From Symbiodinium sp. CCMP2592 (lineage: Eukaryota; Sar; Dinophyceae; Suessiales; Symbiodiniaceae), in NCBI GenBank assembly GCA_905221615.1, contig CAJNDT010006141.1:293501-357500 (forward strand): a stretch of DNA of 64,000 bases, given 5' to 3'. The position numbers and the translations under genes were made by a program. The notes under the pieces are model-generated. The model ran no database searches, was not told the DNA's origin, and saw only the letters and a program-made list of their open reading frames with translations. Shown here in pieces: positions 46,420 through 59,555 of this stretch (its first letter is position 1; the number at the start of each line of letters is the position of its first letter).

Positions 46420-49400
46420 CGCCAGCAGCAGCAGCAGCAGCAAGAGCAGGAGCAGGAGCAGGAGCAGGAGCAAGAGCAAGAGCAAGAGCAAGAGCAAGAG
46501 CAAGAGCAAGAGCAACAACGACAGCAAGAGCAAAAGCAACAGCAAAAGCAGCAACAGTACGCATCATCACCAAGTTCTTCCCTTTGTTCATCGAAATCAT
46601 AGACCTGATAACCGTAATAAGATCACCGCCAGCAGTCTCCCGATTTCCCAGTTCTGCTTCTGACCTACTTGTGCTCAGTCGACGACGACTGGTTCTACTA
46701 CCCGTGTTATTGTTATTGTCTGTAGCGAGCCTGTCACTACTTTTCTGACATATCCTCTAAGCAGGACCACGACTAGAACCTGGAGTGGTTTCTGTTGATT
46801 ATATGGACATGTATATGTTGAGCTACGCGAGTTTAGTACCCGGGATGAAGGTACGTTTGCGTCGGGGATGCATCATGGAAACGCAGCCATATCTCTGAGT
46901 TCCGCGCCGCGCTGTTCCAGTGCTGTTTCGAGTTTTTGTAGAGGGCACCGATGATGATCGGGAACAGCTCCTTTCAGCGGACTCTGGGTCGATGAGCCGT
47001 GTGGCACGAAATCTAAAATACAGTGGCCAAAATCATGAATCTGATCAATTTTGCTGTATATGAAATAGCATAGTTAGGAGGGGACAATAAGGTGATACTG
47101 TTGCAGTAATTCTTCCCGCTCCTTTTGGGATAGAATCGGAGCTGAGGGTGGCATACTCTGCTGGAGAGGTGCAGATGCGACAGGGAGTTAAGGGATCTTC
47201 TGAGGTCATGTCGGAAACCAGCGTAGGAACTCTGACGTCATGAGGAAGGCCCAAGTTTGCTGAACACGGCCAACAGTTTAATGCTTATTTAGTATGAGGA
47301 AGACACGGCGCTGACCAAAACCAGCAGACAAGTCCTGCTGCGTGTGTGCAGAGTGCCCCCAAACCTATGGTACCCGTGATGTTGCTTCTCGCGTGAACTC
47401 TGAAACCCTAAGCCCCAAACCCTAAACCCTAAGCCCGAAACCCTAAACCCTAAACGACCCTGAGCCTGAGACCCGACATACGACGGCCCTTCCAAAAACA
47501 GCTGGAGAAGTTGCCAGCAACCCCAGGATCACGGTGACAATGGTCATCCCAAGTTAGTGACTGTTAGTGATCCGCAACATCCGCCAGGAAGGACGATAGT
47601 CTCAACAATTGCTCTAAGCCACAACCTATAAGCTCGAACATCTGTACGTTTCTTAGCTTCTGTTCTAGTTCAGCTCCAGGGCATGCAATGCTGATACCTC
47701 GAAGTCCTCTCTCCGCGTAAAAGCGTGATGCCTGCTCCTTTTGTCAGCTGTTTCTGCTAGTCTAATGTAGGCTCATGATACATTAATCCCTAGCCCTCTG
47801 GCTTCATCTGCAGATGCTGAAAATTCTGGATGTCCCCAAGGCCCTAGATACCTAAAGTGTAGGTTGCTGGCTACAGTATTTGATTCCCTAAACCCTAAAC
47901 CCACTATTCCGGCAACTGGAGCCTACGAAGCGAGTAAACTTGAAAGCCATGACAGACACCTGGCGGTTCGCGTTGATCAGCTTGACGATGTAATCCTCAG
48001 CGAGAAGCGACGCGTTAGGGTTTGGGTTTTGTGAACGCTGCACGCACCTTTGAACCTGAAATCTTCAACCTTCAATGTGGGAGTTTCTGAAAATAGGGGA
48101 CCCTAGTATAGTCCCGTAAATAGTAGGATCCTTATTATAAGGACCCCAAATAAGGTACCCCCTATTTTTCGGACCTCCCATGTAAGGTTCAGGATTTTTG
48201 CTCCAAGGTTTGGCTTTTTGCTCGGCGTCGGCATGGGCAACCAACCAGCAAGCCGTCAAAGCCAAAACCCCAAACCCTAAATAGAACAATCGTATGTCCT
48301 AGACGCCAAATCCCGAATCGAAAACTCTAAACCCAAAAACCTAAACCCGCAGTTAACTCTTGTGGAGCTCTGCCCAAGCTGCAAGGCTCAATTTTCAGTA
48401 TCTTCGGGCGAACGACTGCTGCAGGACTTGCTCTTCAGTGTCGAGTGCTGACGAGGCCTTCAATGCTAAGACAGACAACCCCTCGACCTTGAAGAAGCTC
48501 TAGAGCCTAGGCTATACCTTCCAAAACCAAAGCCTCAACCCTAAACCCTAAGCCCTAAACCCTGAACCGTAAACCCTAAACCTTAAACCCTAAACCTTAA
48601 CAGCCAAGCATCGGTATTCCAAAAGAAGAGCGTCCTCTCGGCCACCTCCGGGCAGAGAAAGGGAAGCAGCAAGCTCTCCACAGGAAGGCTACATGGGTTT
48701 ATAGGGGTTTAGGGTTGCATGGGTTTAGGGTTGAGGGTTTAGGGCTACATTGCTCTTAACAGGAAGGGCTACTAGATCGGTTTACTAGAGTCTTCGGGTT
48801 CCTTTAAGGGTCCCTTTGAAGGGATCTATAGGGATTCTATAAGGGTATAGGGTCTAGGGCCTACTTGGAGGTTCATGGGTAGTTAGTTAGAAGTAGGGTT
48901 GGAACTAGGGTAACTATACTTATAACCCTTGTTTGGGGACCTATGAGCCCATTTATAACTACCCACGAACCTCAAAGTAGGGTTTAGGGCTGCGAGGTCA
49001 GCGCTTCGGGGTGTAAGGTTCCTCGTTTAGGGCTTCGGGCTTCTACTGTCAGGGTTTTGGGGTTTTGGGTCAGGGAACTTGCAGTATACTTGGAGGTTCA
49101 TGGGTAGTTGTAAGTGGGTTATAAGTCCCCTAATATGGGTGAAAAGTATAGTTGCCCTACTTACAACCCTACTTATAACTACTCATGAACCTCCAAGTAG
49201 CATGTAAGGTTTACGTTGGCCTGAGCATGGGGAGACTTATCAGACTTATCAGCCAAACATATAAACCCTAACAACCCTAAACCGACTAAGCTCCTAAGCC
49301 TCCAGTAAGCAAGCTGTGGGGTCCTGCGTACGTGGAGCCTAAACCATATACCAAATCCTCGGAATGTAAGGAAGACCACAAGCTTCGAAAGAAAGGCAAA

Positions 49401-49746
49401 CGGTCTTTACAACAAATACGAGAGCCGGCCTGTATCTGAACCACAGTACACTCATTTCTGAAGACAACTGGAAGAATAGATATCAAATTTGACAAATCTT
49501 TATCTCCAACCGTCAGACTTGCATACTGACGGATCGCACGTAAACCTGCAAGATCATGTCCATTTCGAAACCCTGACCCCACCACCTCTAAGAACCTCAA
49601 CTCCCAAATTCTGGTTCCGAGCGGGACTGCAGACTAAACAGATGTCTACATATGTACATAGAAATATCTACGTATGCATACAGATATACATATATATAGA
49701 GAGAGAGAGAGGGAGAGATGTAGGCGTGCATATAAGTAATAATGTG

Positions 49747-49795
<49 letters not shown>

Positions 49796-49829
49796 CATCC
49801 ATATATATTTATATATATATATATGTATG

Positions 49830-49860
<31 letters not shown>

Positions 49861-52800
49861 GTATATGCACAAATGTGTATGACGAAATCCATTTCCCAAA
49901 CAACCGGTGTGCTGCCTGGAAGTGGGGGCAGGTGATGCACAGCGCAAGGCGGCGGAAGAGGACGTCCTTCGGCGAATGCGCCACAAACTTTAGCACCCCG
50001 TAACCTTACCTTCGCTCTGACTAACACTGAAGGTCTGGATGCTTCTTCGCATTGCGAATAATGAACCCCCGTAGCGTAAATCTCGAGCAAGCCTGAACCA
50101 CAAACCCAAAGCCCCTTCGAGCCCTAGGCCCACAAGATAGCTCCCGCTTGAAACACAACTAAGTTGAATGTTTTGGGCCATGGTGTGCCATACGTATGCA
50201 GAATTCCGCAAGCACAAGCTTCTATGGACAATCCCTTCAATCTGAGCCCCACACACACACACCCTAAAACCTAAATCCGAAAACCCTAAAGCCCTAAACT
50301 GCGAACCCTCTGAGAGGAAGCATCCTGCATGCGGTGGAACTCTGGCGGCTGGGTCAGTTCAAGCGTCTCCTGCGAGGTAGACCCTGGCTATTCATTCCAC
50401 AAAGGGTCTTAATATAGGGGCCTAATAATTAGACTAGGTTTTTTTTTTTTTTTTTTTTGGGGGGGGGGGGGGGTGGTGGGGGGTATCTTAAAATATACTT
50501 ATTAATTAAGGGACACCCGAAATAGTGCAGGTAATTGTTTAGGCCCCTGTATTAGCTGCTGTGATGGGTGGTACTTCCCCAGATCATAGTAGTAAATTGT
50601 TTAAGCCCTGTAGGCTAGTGCGATGGGCGATACTTCCCCGGATCATCTAGCAACTCCTAACATGGAAACCCTACATTCTACCATACAGGCACTTATGACC
50701 CTTTGGGTTCGGGCCATTTTGATTGACTAGGGCTGAGGGCTTGGGGGGCTTAGGCTTCCTTCAGTTTAGTGGGGTTTGGGCATAGGAGGTAGGACAGCTG
50801 ATAACAGTGGAGGTTTCGAAACCACGATAGACAGCACCAGCGAACACAGCATTATCACTTCAAAGGGTTCCACATGCAGAAACAGGGACCGTATGGCAAA
50901 CACGATGAGCTACAACGTTTAGTTGCTTTTGGAGGCTTGAGTGCCCACTGACTCACTTGCTGCACTGTCCAGTACAAACTGTTTGCTATGGTGCTGCTGG
51001 CTGCAGTGGTTTGCCCTAAACCCTACATCGTGGTATTTCTGCATAGAAATCTAGTAGGCAATGCATTATATACAGTTTTATCAACGAAAAAACATAAGGG
51101 GCTTACTAAACCCTGAGTGAGTTTCTCTTTAAGTCATCCCACTCCAAGTTCCCAGCTCGGTTCGGCTTTACGTTCTAGGATTTAAAAGCTCGAACGTAGG
51201 GTTAGGGGTAACTTGGAGGCTCATGGGTAGCTACAAGGGCTCCTTTGTCCCTTTAACGGGATCTATAGGGATTCTATAAGGGTATAAGTATAGGGTTTAG
51301 GGTTTATGGGTAGTTTTAAGTGAGGTTATAAGTTTTTTGATATGGGTTATAAGTATAGCTACTCTACTTATAGCCCTACTTATCACTACCCATGAACCTC
51401 CAAGTAAGATTTAAGGGTTCTGGTTTAGGGGATACGGTCGAGGGGCCAGAGCTTGTGGTTTCGGGCCATAGATCCACGAGTCCGAACTTTCCAAACCACC
51501 CCGCATACAACCTATCACTCGTTGTCGTCGGCACCTCGAGCTCATTGAGGAACAAGACCTGCTTAGAGGTGATGGATACCTGCAGCTCAGAAACGCTCAG
51601 GCTTCCGTCTGACACGGGTGAAAATCATTAGACAGTGAACCGCACTGAGAACTGAGGGGTGCTCTTGGTAGTAGGTAAATTCAAACCCATGTTCTTCATC
51701 GAATCTCTCCGGCTTCGACCACTGACACTTAGCCGCCTGAAAAATCCATATTTCGTTCCCACCGAACAGGATAGGATGTCGGCCTATTTAACCCATGCCC
51801 CCAACCCTCAATGAAGAACATTGATCCAAGAACACTACCAGCGTCTAGGACGGACCACGATCCTGAGGCCACCACGGGCCAATATCGCAACATGGAAGTG
51901 ATGATGTCGTATGCCAGGCGTGGGTCCTGGAGCCAAGAAGCTCTACCACTTGGGATCTAGTGGTGGACAGAAATCTGAAGCCCCTGAAGCCCCAAGGAAA
52001 AGATCTCAAATCACAACTGAAGCCACGGTCTTGGGAAGTGGGTCCAGGATGTGTTAGGGGTGTAAACTACACGGTGTATAAGCGTTAGCAAACCTTGTGC
52101 TCTGGTGCGCGAAAATGGGCACACAGGCACCAATGCGCTGTGCCAAGTGCATGTGGAGGCTTTAAAGGCGGGATGCCAGGCGGTTACGGGTGCAGCACGT
52201 TGCGCATGAGCTGACCTCGCCACTGTTTGGGAGTGTGCAGCTGGAAGTCCACAACGCGATAGTTCTACAAGTCCGGTGAGAAGTGCTGCACAGTATCTTG
52301 TATTTATGCAAGCTGCAAACGGCAAGATCCAAAACGACTGGTAAGGAGCAGAAGCAGAAAAGAAATCTAGTGGCAAGGCAGTAAGCATCCTCTTGACAAC
52401 ATCACGACACCAGACCCCTAAACCCTAAACCCTAGACAGCAGGCGCGTCCTTCTCAACATACTGGGCCATGCAGTATGAAAGCTGCTGGTAAAACGAAGC
52501 CAGCGATTTCACCTGTCAAGCGGCGAGTCATGCAGAGGGGTTTAGGGTTTTTGGGTTTAGGGGTTTAGGGGTTTTCGGGGGGCATGACAGCGTGACACAT
52601 AGGCCATATGGTGGTTCTCTAAATTGGGGGTCCTTTTTAGGGTCCTCTTACAAGGGCGGTTTGGGGATCAAGAAAGAGACCCTAGCTGAGAGAACTACAT
52701 ATGGGTAGTTGTCAAACTTAAGGTCCCTTTTGGGTACCCTAATTACAATAGGTGGAGTATTGTGACAGGGACCCAAGACGGGACTATAATTTTGACAACC

Positions 52801-55800
52801 AATATGTTGTCATCCACTGTTTAGGGTTTAGGGTTGAAGATGTAGCAATGTAGAGTTCCACCCTCTGCACGTTGATGAAAGCACCCCCACCCACCCCCCC
52901 CACCTCGAAACCCCAAAGCCCGATCCGTAAACCCGAGAAGGCTCAACCCCGGCCCTGCGCACCCTAAACGCTAAACTCAAAATCATCGGACCCTAAACCG
53001 AGACCTAAGAGCCAATGGGGCCTTGTGCAGTGGGATGAGAGACTTGATCAGGAAGTCTTTGTGCTCTTCCTTCAAAGGTAGCGCGAAGCCTCGGACCAAT
53101 CGGATGTAGGGTTTAGGGTTTAGGGCTCTAGATTTTGTTTGGTACTGCCGAAGCCTTAAGTAGAACCAGGCTTTGTGAACATCCAAGCACGGTTACATCG
53201 AGCCTATGAACTGTGAATATGGTTAGTCTTAGTCTTCTTACTGTCATTATCATTATCATGGTCATAAAACTCATTAGGTATATCACTACCAGGTATTCAG
53301 CGCTCGAGTTCTTGTCTGTCAGGTTTTTCCGACCATCCGGTTAGTTGCTTTCGTGGTTGTGGCCAAGACTTTGGAAGCTTGATGTAGACCCGTTCAACTT
53401 TTAACAAGTCCCCGTTCTTTAAAGGCGGTAATATTGGGATCTGTATTACCGCAAGTATAGAGTATACCTATGAGGGTCTTCATGTGGGCTTTGAGATTTG
53501 GGCTTCCACAGCAGTTTGCAGCTAAGCTCTGTGCTTCAGTGCTACAGCACTCAACCATTTGAGAGCTTCCAGCCCTTCGCTGATAGAGCTCTGTCGGCAT
53601 GTTTCGAAATGGGAGTTTCCGAAAATAGGGGGGTACCTTATTTTGGGGTCCTTATAAAAAGGAACTTAGGGGACCATATTAGGGTCCCCTCTATTTTCGG
53701 AAACTCCCAAATCGGATCCGGCCCAGAATCCGTTTTCAGACCCTACAGACCGCACCTGTCTCAGGGTTGCCATTACAGGGCTTCCCGTCTTCCGGCTCAC
53801 TTATGAGGCCCTTCTTAGCTTCCTCCTTAAAGGTTTCTAAGGATGGGCCCGGGCCCGCGACCCCAAGACGAAAACCACGGTGAGCACCACCGCCAAGAAC
53901 ACGAATGTTACAGCAATCATACTTCAAAAATCTGGGAAATGTTGAACTGATGTGCCAGGAACAGCTGTATCTGTCACTAATGGCAGCGCAGGAGATTATA
54001 CAGTGTACATGCAGATCTGCTTCATTCGAGCATCATTGCAGCGCAAGCCATAACAAGATAAGTTCGCCACAATGCCCCGTAGCATGTCCAGGATTACACC
54101 CCAATGCGAACGAGCTGCCGTTGATAATGCTGCCCAAGATTTCAAGCAGCTCACCGACTCCGTTGTGAGTCTCAGATTCGTAGATGACCTGGCGTACCCT
54201 GTGCCTTTTCCTGCTCATTCGTCAACTTACTCTACTTGGCCCCTTTCCGAGAACAGTTGTGGGCTCTGTGTAGCAGTGTAGCAGCTACAGACCCAGAGAG
54301 CCCAATACCCCTTATTAACGAATATACCTGAAATTACTAGGAGCTTCACTAAGCTAGATATTCCTTAGTTAAGGAGAATTGGGCTCTCTACAGAGATGCA
54401 GTTTCCTCAACGGTCGCAGATGCGCTGGCCGGCCTTGAAGAAGACGTGCTGAATTGCACGGCGTATGAAGGACCGCAGAGCCATGAACTTGCCTGCGGCA
54501 GCTATCGCTCCAGCCCTAGCCTTGTCTTCCGGAGACTTTGCAGGGGTTACTATCAAGGCTTCGTATCAAAGGGTTCCTATAAAGATTACTGTAAGTGGCT
54601 TCCTATAATAGTGTTTCAGAAACCCCTACCTCCACAGCCTCCGAACCCTAAACTCGAAAGGCCCGAACTACACAGAAAAACGCCCTCCGGCCGAGACCCC
54701 GAAACCCTAAACCCCTCAACCTCTCCTCAACCCCTAAACCCCCCCTCCGGCCGTAGATGCGATGCAGAATCGTCTTCAAATAGTCCCGCTCACGCGGATC
54801 CTGGCAAGGCGGAGGCCCTGCTTGGGGTTTAGGATTAGGGTTTAGGGTTTAGGATTTGTGTTTAGGGGTTGGGTTTAGGGCTGAGGATTAGGGTTTAGGG
54901 TTTAGGATTTGTGTTTAGGGGTTGGGTTTAGGGCTGAGGATTAGGGTTTAGGGTTTAGGATTTGTGTTTAGGGGTTGGGTTTAGGGCTGAGGATTAGGGT
55001 TTAGGGTTTAGGATTTGTGTTTAGGGGTTGGGTTTAGGGCTGAGGATTAGGGTTTAGGGTTTAGGATTTGTGTTTAGGGGTTGGGTTTAGGGCTGAGGAT
55101 TAGGGTTTAGGGTTTAGGATTTGTGTTTAGGGGTTGGGTTTAGGGCTGAGGATTAGGGTTTAGGGTTTAGGATTTGTGTTTAGGGGTTGGGTTTAGGGCT
55201 GAGGATTAGGGTTTAGGGTTTAGGATTTGTGTTTAGGGGTTGGGTTTAGGGCTGAGGATTAGGGTTTAGGGTTTAGGATTTGTGTTTAGGGGTTGGGTTT
55301 AGGGCTGAGGATTAGGGTTTAGGGTTTAGGATTTGGGTTTAGGGGTTGGGTTTAGGGCTGAGGATTAGGGTTTAGGGTTTAGGATTTGGGTTTTGTTTTA
55401 GGATTTGGGTTGCTGCCAGCTCCTGGCTTCTGAGACATCTGCACACATGCCAACCACATTCTAAGTGTAGTGTGCTTGACCTGAGGACCACAGACCAACG
55501 AAAAGTGTGAGTGAGATAGACAGGGGAGAGATCATATGGGTTTGCACACCTGTTATGTTCAAGAACTAGGTAGAATTTGACATCCTCGACCCTTTCCCCA
55601 AGCTCGAACCCCAAACCCTAAACCCCGAGATGCACAGCCCACGCCCGAACCCCTAAGATATCCCATCTCCGGGGTTTTCGTCTCATGAACTTCTACAGGG
55701 GTTCAGAGCTTTTGTGTTCCTAAATCCGCAAGACTCACTGAAACCCACATATGAGGTTCTTGTCACGACATGACTGTTAATGCCTGTTCCAGCTGTTTCC

Positions 55801-58800
55801 TGCCAAGTGTTGCACTCTTAACCTAGATTGCTTTATCTTCACTGCTGCAGTTACCTGTATTATTGCTGTTCTTACGCATACTATGCCTTTCCGCAATGCT
55901 CTCATGTCTGTGGAGATCTACTCTACTTACTCTACAAAAATGTACATCTTTAGTGCGAAGTAATCAAAAGGAACGTTAGGGCCCAATAGCAAACAATATG
56001 AAACCCAAGGAGCCCTAGAAGAACCCTATCAAATCGTACAATATGTACTAGACCCAAGAGTAACCAAGGAATAAAAAGGGTGCCCTTTTTGGGATAAAGG
56101 GGGTTATAAGGGAACCTAAACCCTTAAAAAGGGAATAAGGGCCTACTCTGGGTCCTAGTGTAAGACCCCAGTACTGGCCAGGATGAAGCTTAATCTATTC
56201 CCTTGCTTGTCCTGCTCTACACTGCCCTAAACCCTAAACCCAAAGTACCTAAACCACCCAAGGTACATAAGTACCTGACCCTAAACCCTAAACCCTGAAT
56301 CCTAAACCCTAAATACCTATAAGTACCTAAGCCCTGAAGGCCTCAGAGTCGAACAGCTCCAGGAGCTTAAGCATGAAGTTCTGGTCGACGAAGCGCTTGG
56401 CCTCAGAAAAGTGGCTCTGGTTAGGGTTTAGGGTTTAGGTACTTGGGCGTTTCCGGAATTAGGGGTACCATATTCTGGGGGCCTTTTTTTAAGGATCCCG
56501 CTATAAAGGGTACTATATTAGGGTCCCATATTTTCGGAAACTCCCACTTAGGCTTTAGGGTTCAGGGGTTGAGGAGAACATTATGGTATGAGGTGTGCTG
56601 GCTGCTTCCGTTGCTTTTGCTGTCTAAGCGTTTCAGTAGTAAGGGTCAAGCCTCAGTGGTGAATAAGCAACTCGAGGGTTAAGGATCTGGGGTTTAGGGT
56701 TCGGGGTTTAGGGTGACTGGATGCTTATCTCAACGGAACGTTGGCGGATTGCATCAATCCGGACAGAAAGAGACTGTAAGATAGGTCAAGTTAAGTCTAG
56801 GGAAGCTCTAGACTCCAAAGCTAAGCGCGCTGAATGAAACCGGGCAGTGTGTTCATGCCGAGGCAGGTGCGATCTTCGGATCCACATCGTTCGAGACGAC
56901 GAAACGCAAGAAAAACTCGTACACGATCTGCCTCAGCCAAGCAGCTGATTTTCTGAGCAGGGTTCCTGACCAGATCGTTTACTTTCATTTAACCTCCGGG
57001 CCATGGCAAGCTACAAACTTTGTAACACTCTCTCATCCGCGAAACTTGTTGCTGCTCTCAATCCTTGAAGTGGGTGTGCGCCTGGGGTTGCATTGTGTAT
57101 GATTACGGAGATCTCGTAAGCCAAGCAAGCAAAATTCAGATTTTCCGATTTAGCTCCGACTTGCATCAGGACCACAGACAGCTTTAGAACGTCACTTCTC
57201 AGGACGAGTTGGTGAAAAGAGAATGCTACAGAGCCGGGATGGTTTGAACGCGGTCCGGGCTCTGGGCGCGGAAGACGATTTCTGGGAACATACCCTACGA
57301 CTCCTACGTGGGTCATTTTTTTCCTGCAGGGGGCCTGGGGTTTGGGATCTCACTGCAAGGGTCCCGGAGCCTTACTTGGAGGTTCGGGGGTAGTTATGCG
57401 TAGGGTTATGTATAAGTAGGGCAACTATACTTATAACCTAACTTAGGGGCCCTATAACGCCACATGAACCTCCAAGTAGGGTAGAGGGTCCTTCACAACG
57501 CCAAGCTGCAAATGAGGCCAGGCTCTCTCAAGAGAGGGCTCATCCTCGGAAGTGGCGGCTTTGGGTTGTTAAGATTTGAGGTTGTTTTGTTTTTGAGCGC
57601 CTATTTTCCAATCCGCCAAGAGTGGAGGTTCGGAGTTGTGGCTTTTGGATGGTACCAGATTTCTGAGATTATTCAGCATTCGGGGCGCTTGCCAGCTTGG
57701 GGATTCAAACTCCGTGGTTTTGGACGTAGGGTGTTGGGATTCAGGGTTGGGGGGGGGGTTGAAGTTGGGCTTGGGGGTTTAGGGTTTTGATCTTTAGGAT
57801 TTGGGGTGTCAGCTTTGGGGAGTGTGTGCTTTGGGTTGGCGGTGAGGGTTTGAGGCTAGGGTTTAGGATTTTAGCAGTGAGAGCTCTAGGATTTTGCTTC
57901 CTCTCCAAGTCTGCGGTAGTTGAGCTAGTGGCTGCTGGCGCTGTCACAACTATTCTACAACCAATAAACCGTTGATTCAACTCGTGTGATGCAATGTAGG
58001 CGTAGCACTCGATGGTTCAGCTTTATGTTCCCCAAACCCGAGACCCTCTATCGTAAAACCCCTCAGACCAAAGCCCTAGGCCCTACATCCTACACTTTCT
58101 ACCCTAAAACCCTAAACCACAATTCTTGAATATGCCACAAGCAAGACTCAGAATCACGAAACCCCAGACAGCCCCAAACATTGGAACACCATGTAAATAC
58201 GAGCTCTTTAGCAGGAGCAAAAAGTCTGAATAGCTAGAATAGAGAGCCGTTGGGTATATTATACTCTCGTCTATCGTTACATAGGGACTAGAAGGTGATA
58301 CGATTGCTATAAGGCCCCCCTAAAACCTTTCCTCGTGCCTAGACCCCAGCCTCTATCTAAATCATGCTCCTTAACCCTAAACCCTAGAACAAAAACCTTA
58401 ACACCAAAATCCTAGACCCAAAACTCTATAGACCCAAACCCTGCGCCGAAAACCCTAAACCCTATGGACCCAAAACCCTAAAACCCCAATCCCCGGCGAC
58501 CAAAATCCAAGAGCGAGACATCTTCCGGGTCGGAGAATGCCAGCGGATCCTGCAGATTCGTGTTAAGCTTTATGCTTACATGACTCGTGGATTGGGATGC
58601 TTCGGAATTGGGGTTAGTGCACGGTTTGGGGTTTCAAAGATCAGGTTTAGGGCTCTAGCTTGAACTACCAAAATCACCTTGGTCTGTTGTCCATCCCTAC
58701 TAACCCAAGGTAAGCATCTCCTTGTTCCGCGTCTGCAGGGCTCGGAAGATGTTCGCCCCGACCTCAGCGAGACGAAGCTAGGCCGACACATTTGTTCTAG

Positions 58801-59520
58801 ACCACACAAGGGCTTGGTTTAGGAGTTTAGGGGTTTAGGGGCTTAGGGGTTTAGGGGTTTGGGGATTTGGGGTTTAGGGGTAAGGGGTTTAGGGGTTTTA
58901 AAAAGTAGGGGTTTAAGGTTCGGTTAAGGGTTCTGATCTATTTCTACGGTGCCTGTCACTTGCTGCGCCTTGTCGACCCGTAGTTAATATCCTGTCCTAC
59001 CACGCTTCGGACTAATTCAGGGGCACTGACAATTAGAATAGGCCTCCCTTTCATACTGCAAAGGATTCCTTTTATTTTATTTAAGGGATCTATAAGGGAT
59101 CGATAAGGGTACTGCATAGGGGCCTGAATAATTAGAATAGGGTTTACGAGAATATAGTACGATAATGATAATAAGGGGGCAAATATTTTGGGTGCTCCTT
59201 ACTAGAACTACAGTATTGTCGTAAAGAGGTTTCTCAGTCGCAGGCCATGCTGACCACATCTTGCCTTGGCTGCTCGCAGCAGGGCTGGGGGGAGGGGTGG
59301 GGGGCGGGGCATGGGGGTGGCGGTCCTTTCCAGATTGAATGGGAGATTTTCAGGCATTATCATCAGGATCCAACTATGGCTGGTCTATACCGGCTTGCCC
59401 TAATTTCCTGATCCGAATCCATCGAAGCTGCTTGCTGCTGAGACTGTTGTTACAACTGCCTGACCTCAACTTCACCGCCATCATGACTGCTGCAACTACA
59501 ACTACCTCAAACAGGAGCTG

Positions 59521-59555
<35 letters not shown>

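Noticed and set aside
46172..46748. Frames of 121-188 codons rich in Asn, Thr, Leu or Val
   Set aside because: Translations of AAC/AAG/CAG/CAA simple repeats in B56 intron 23; a few residues at one end come from real exon 24.
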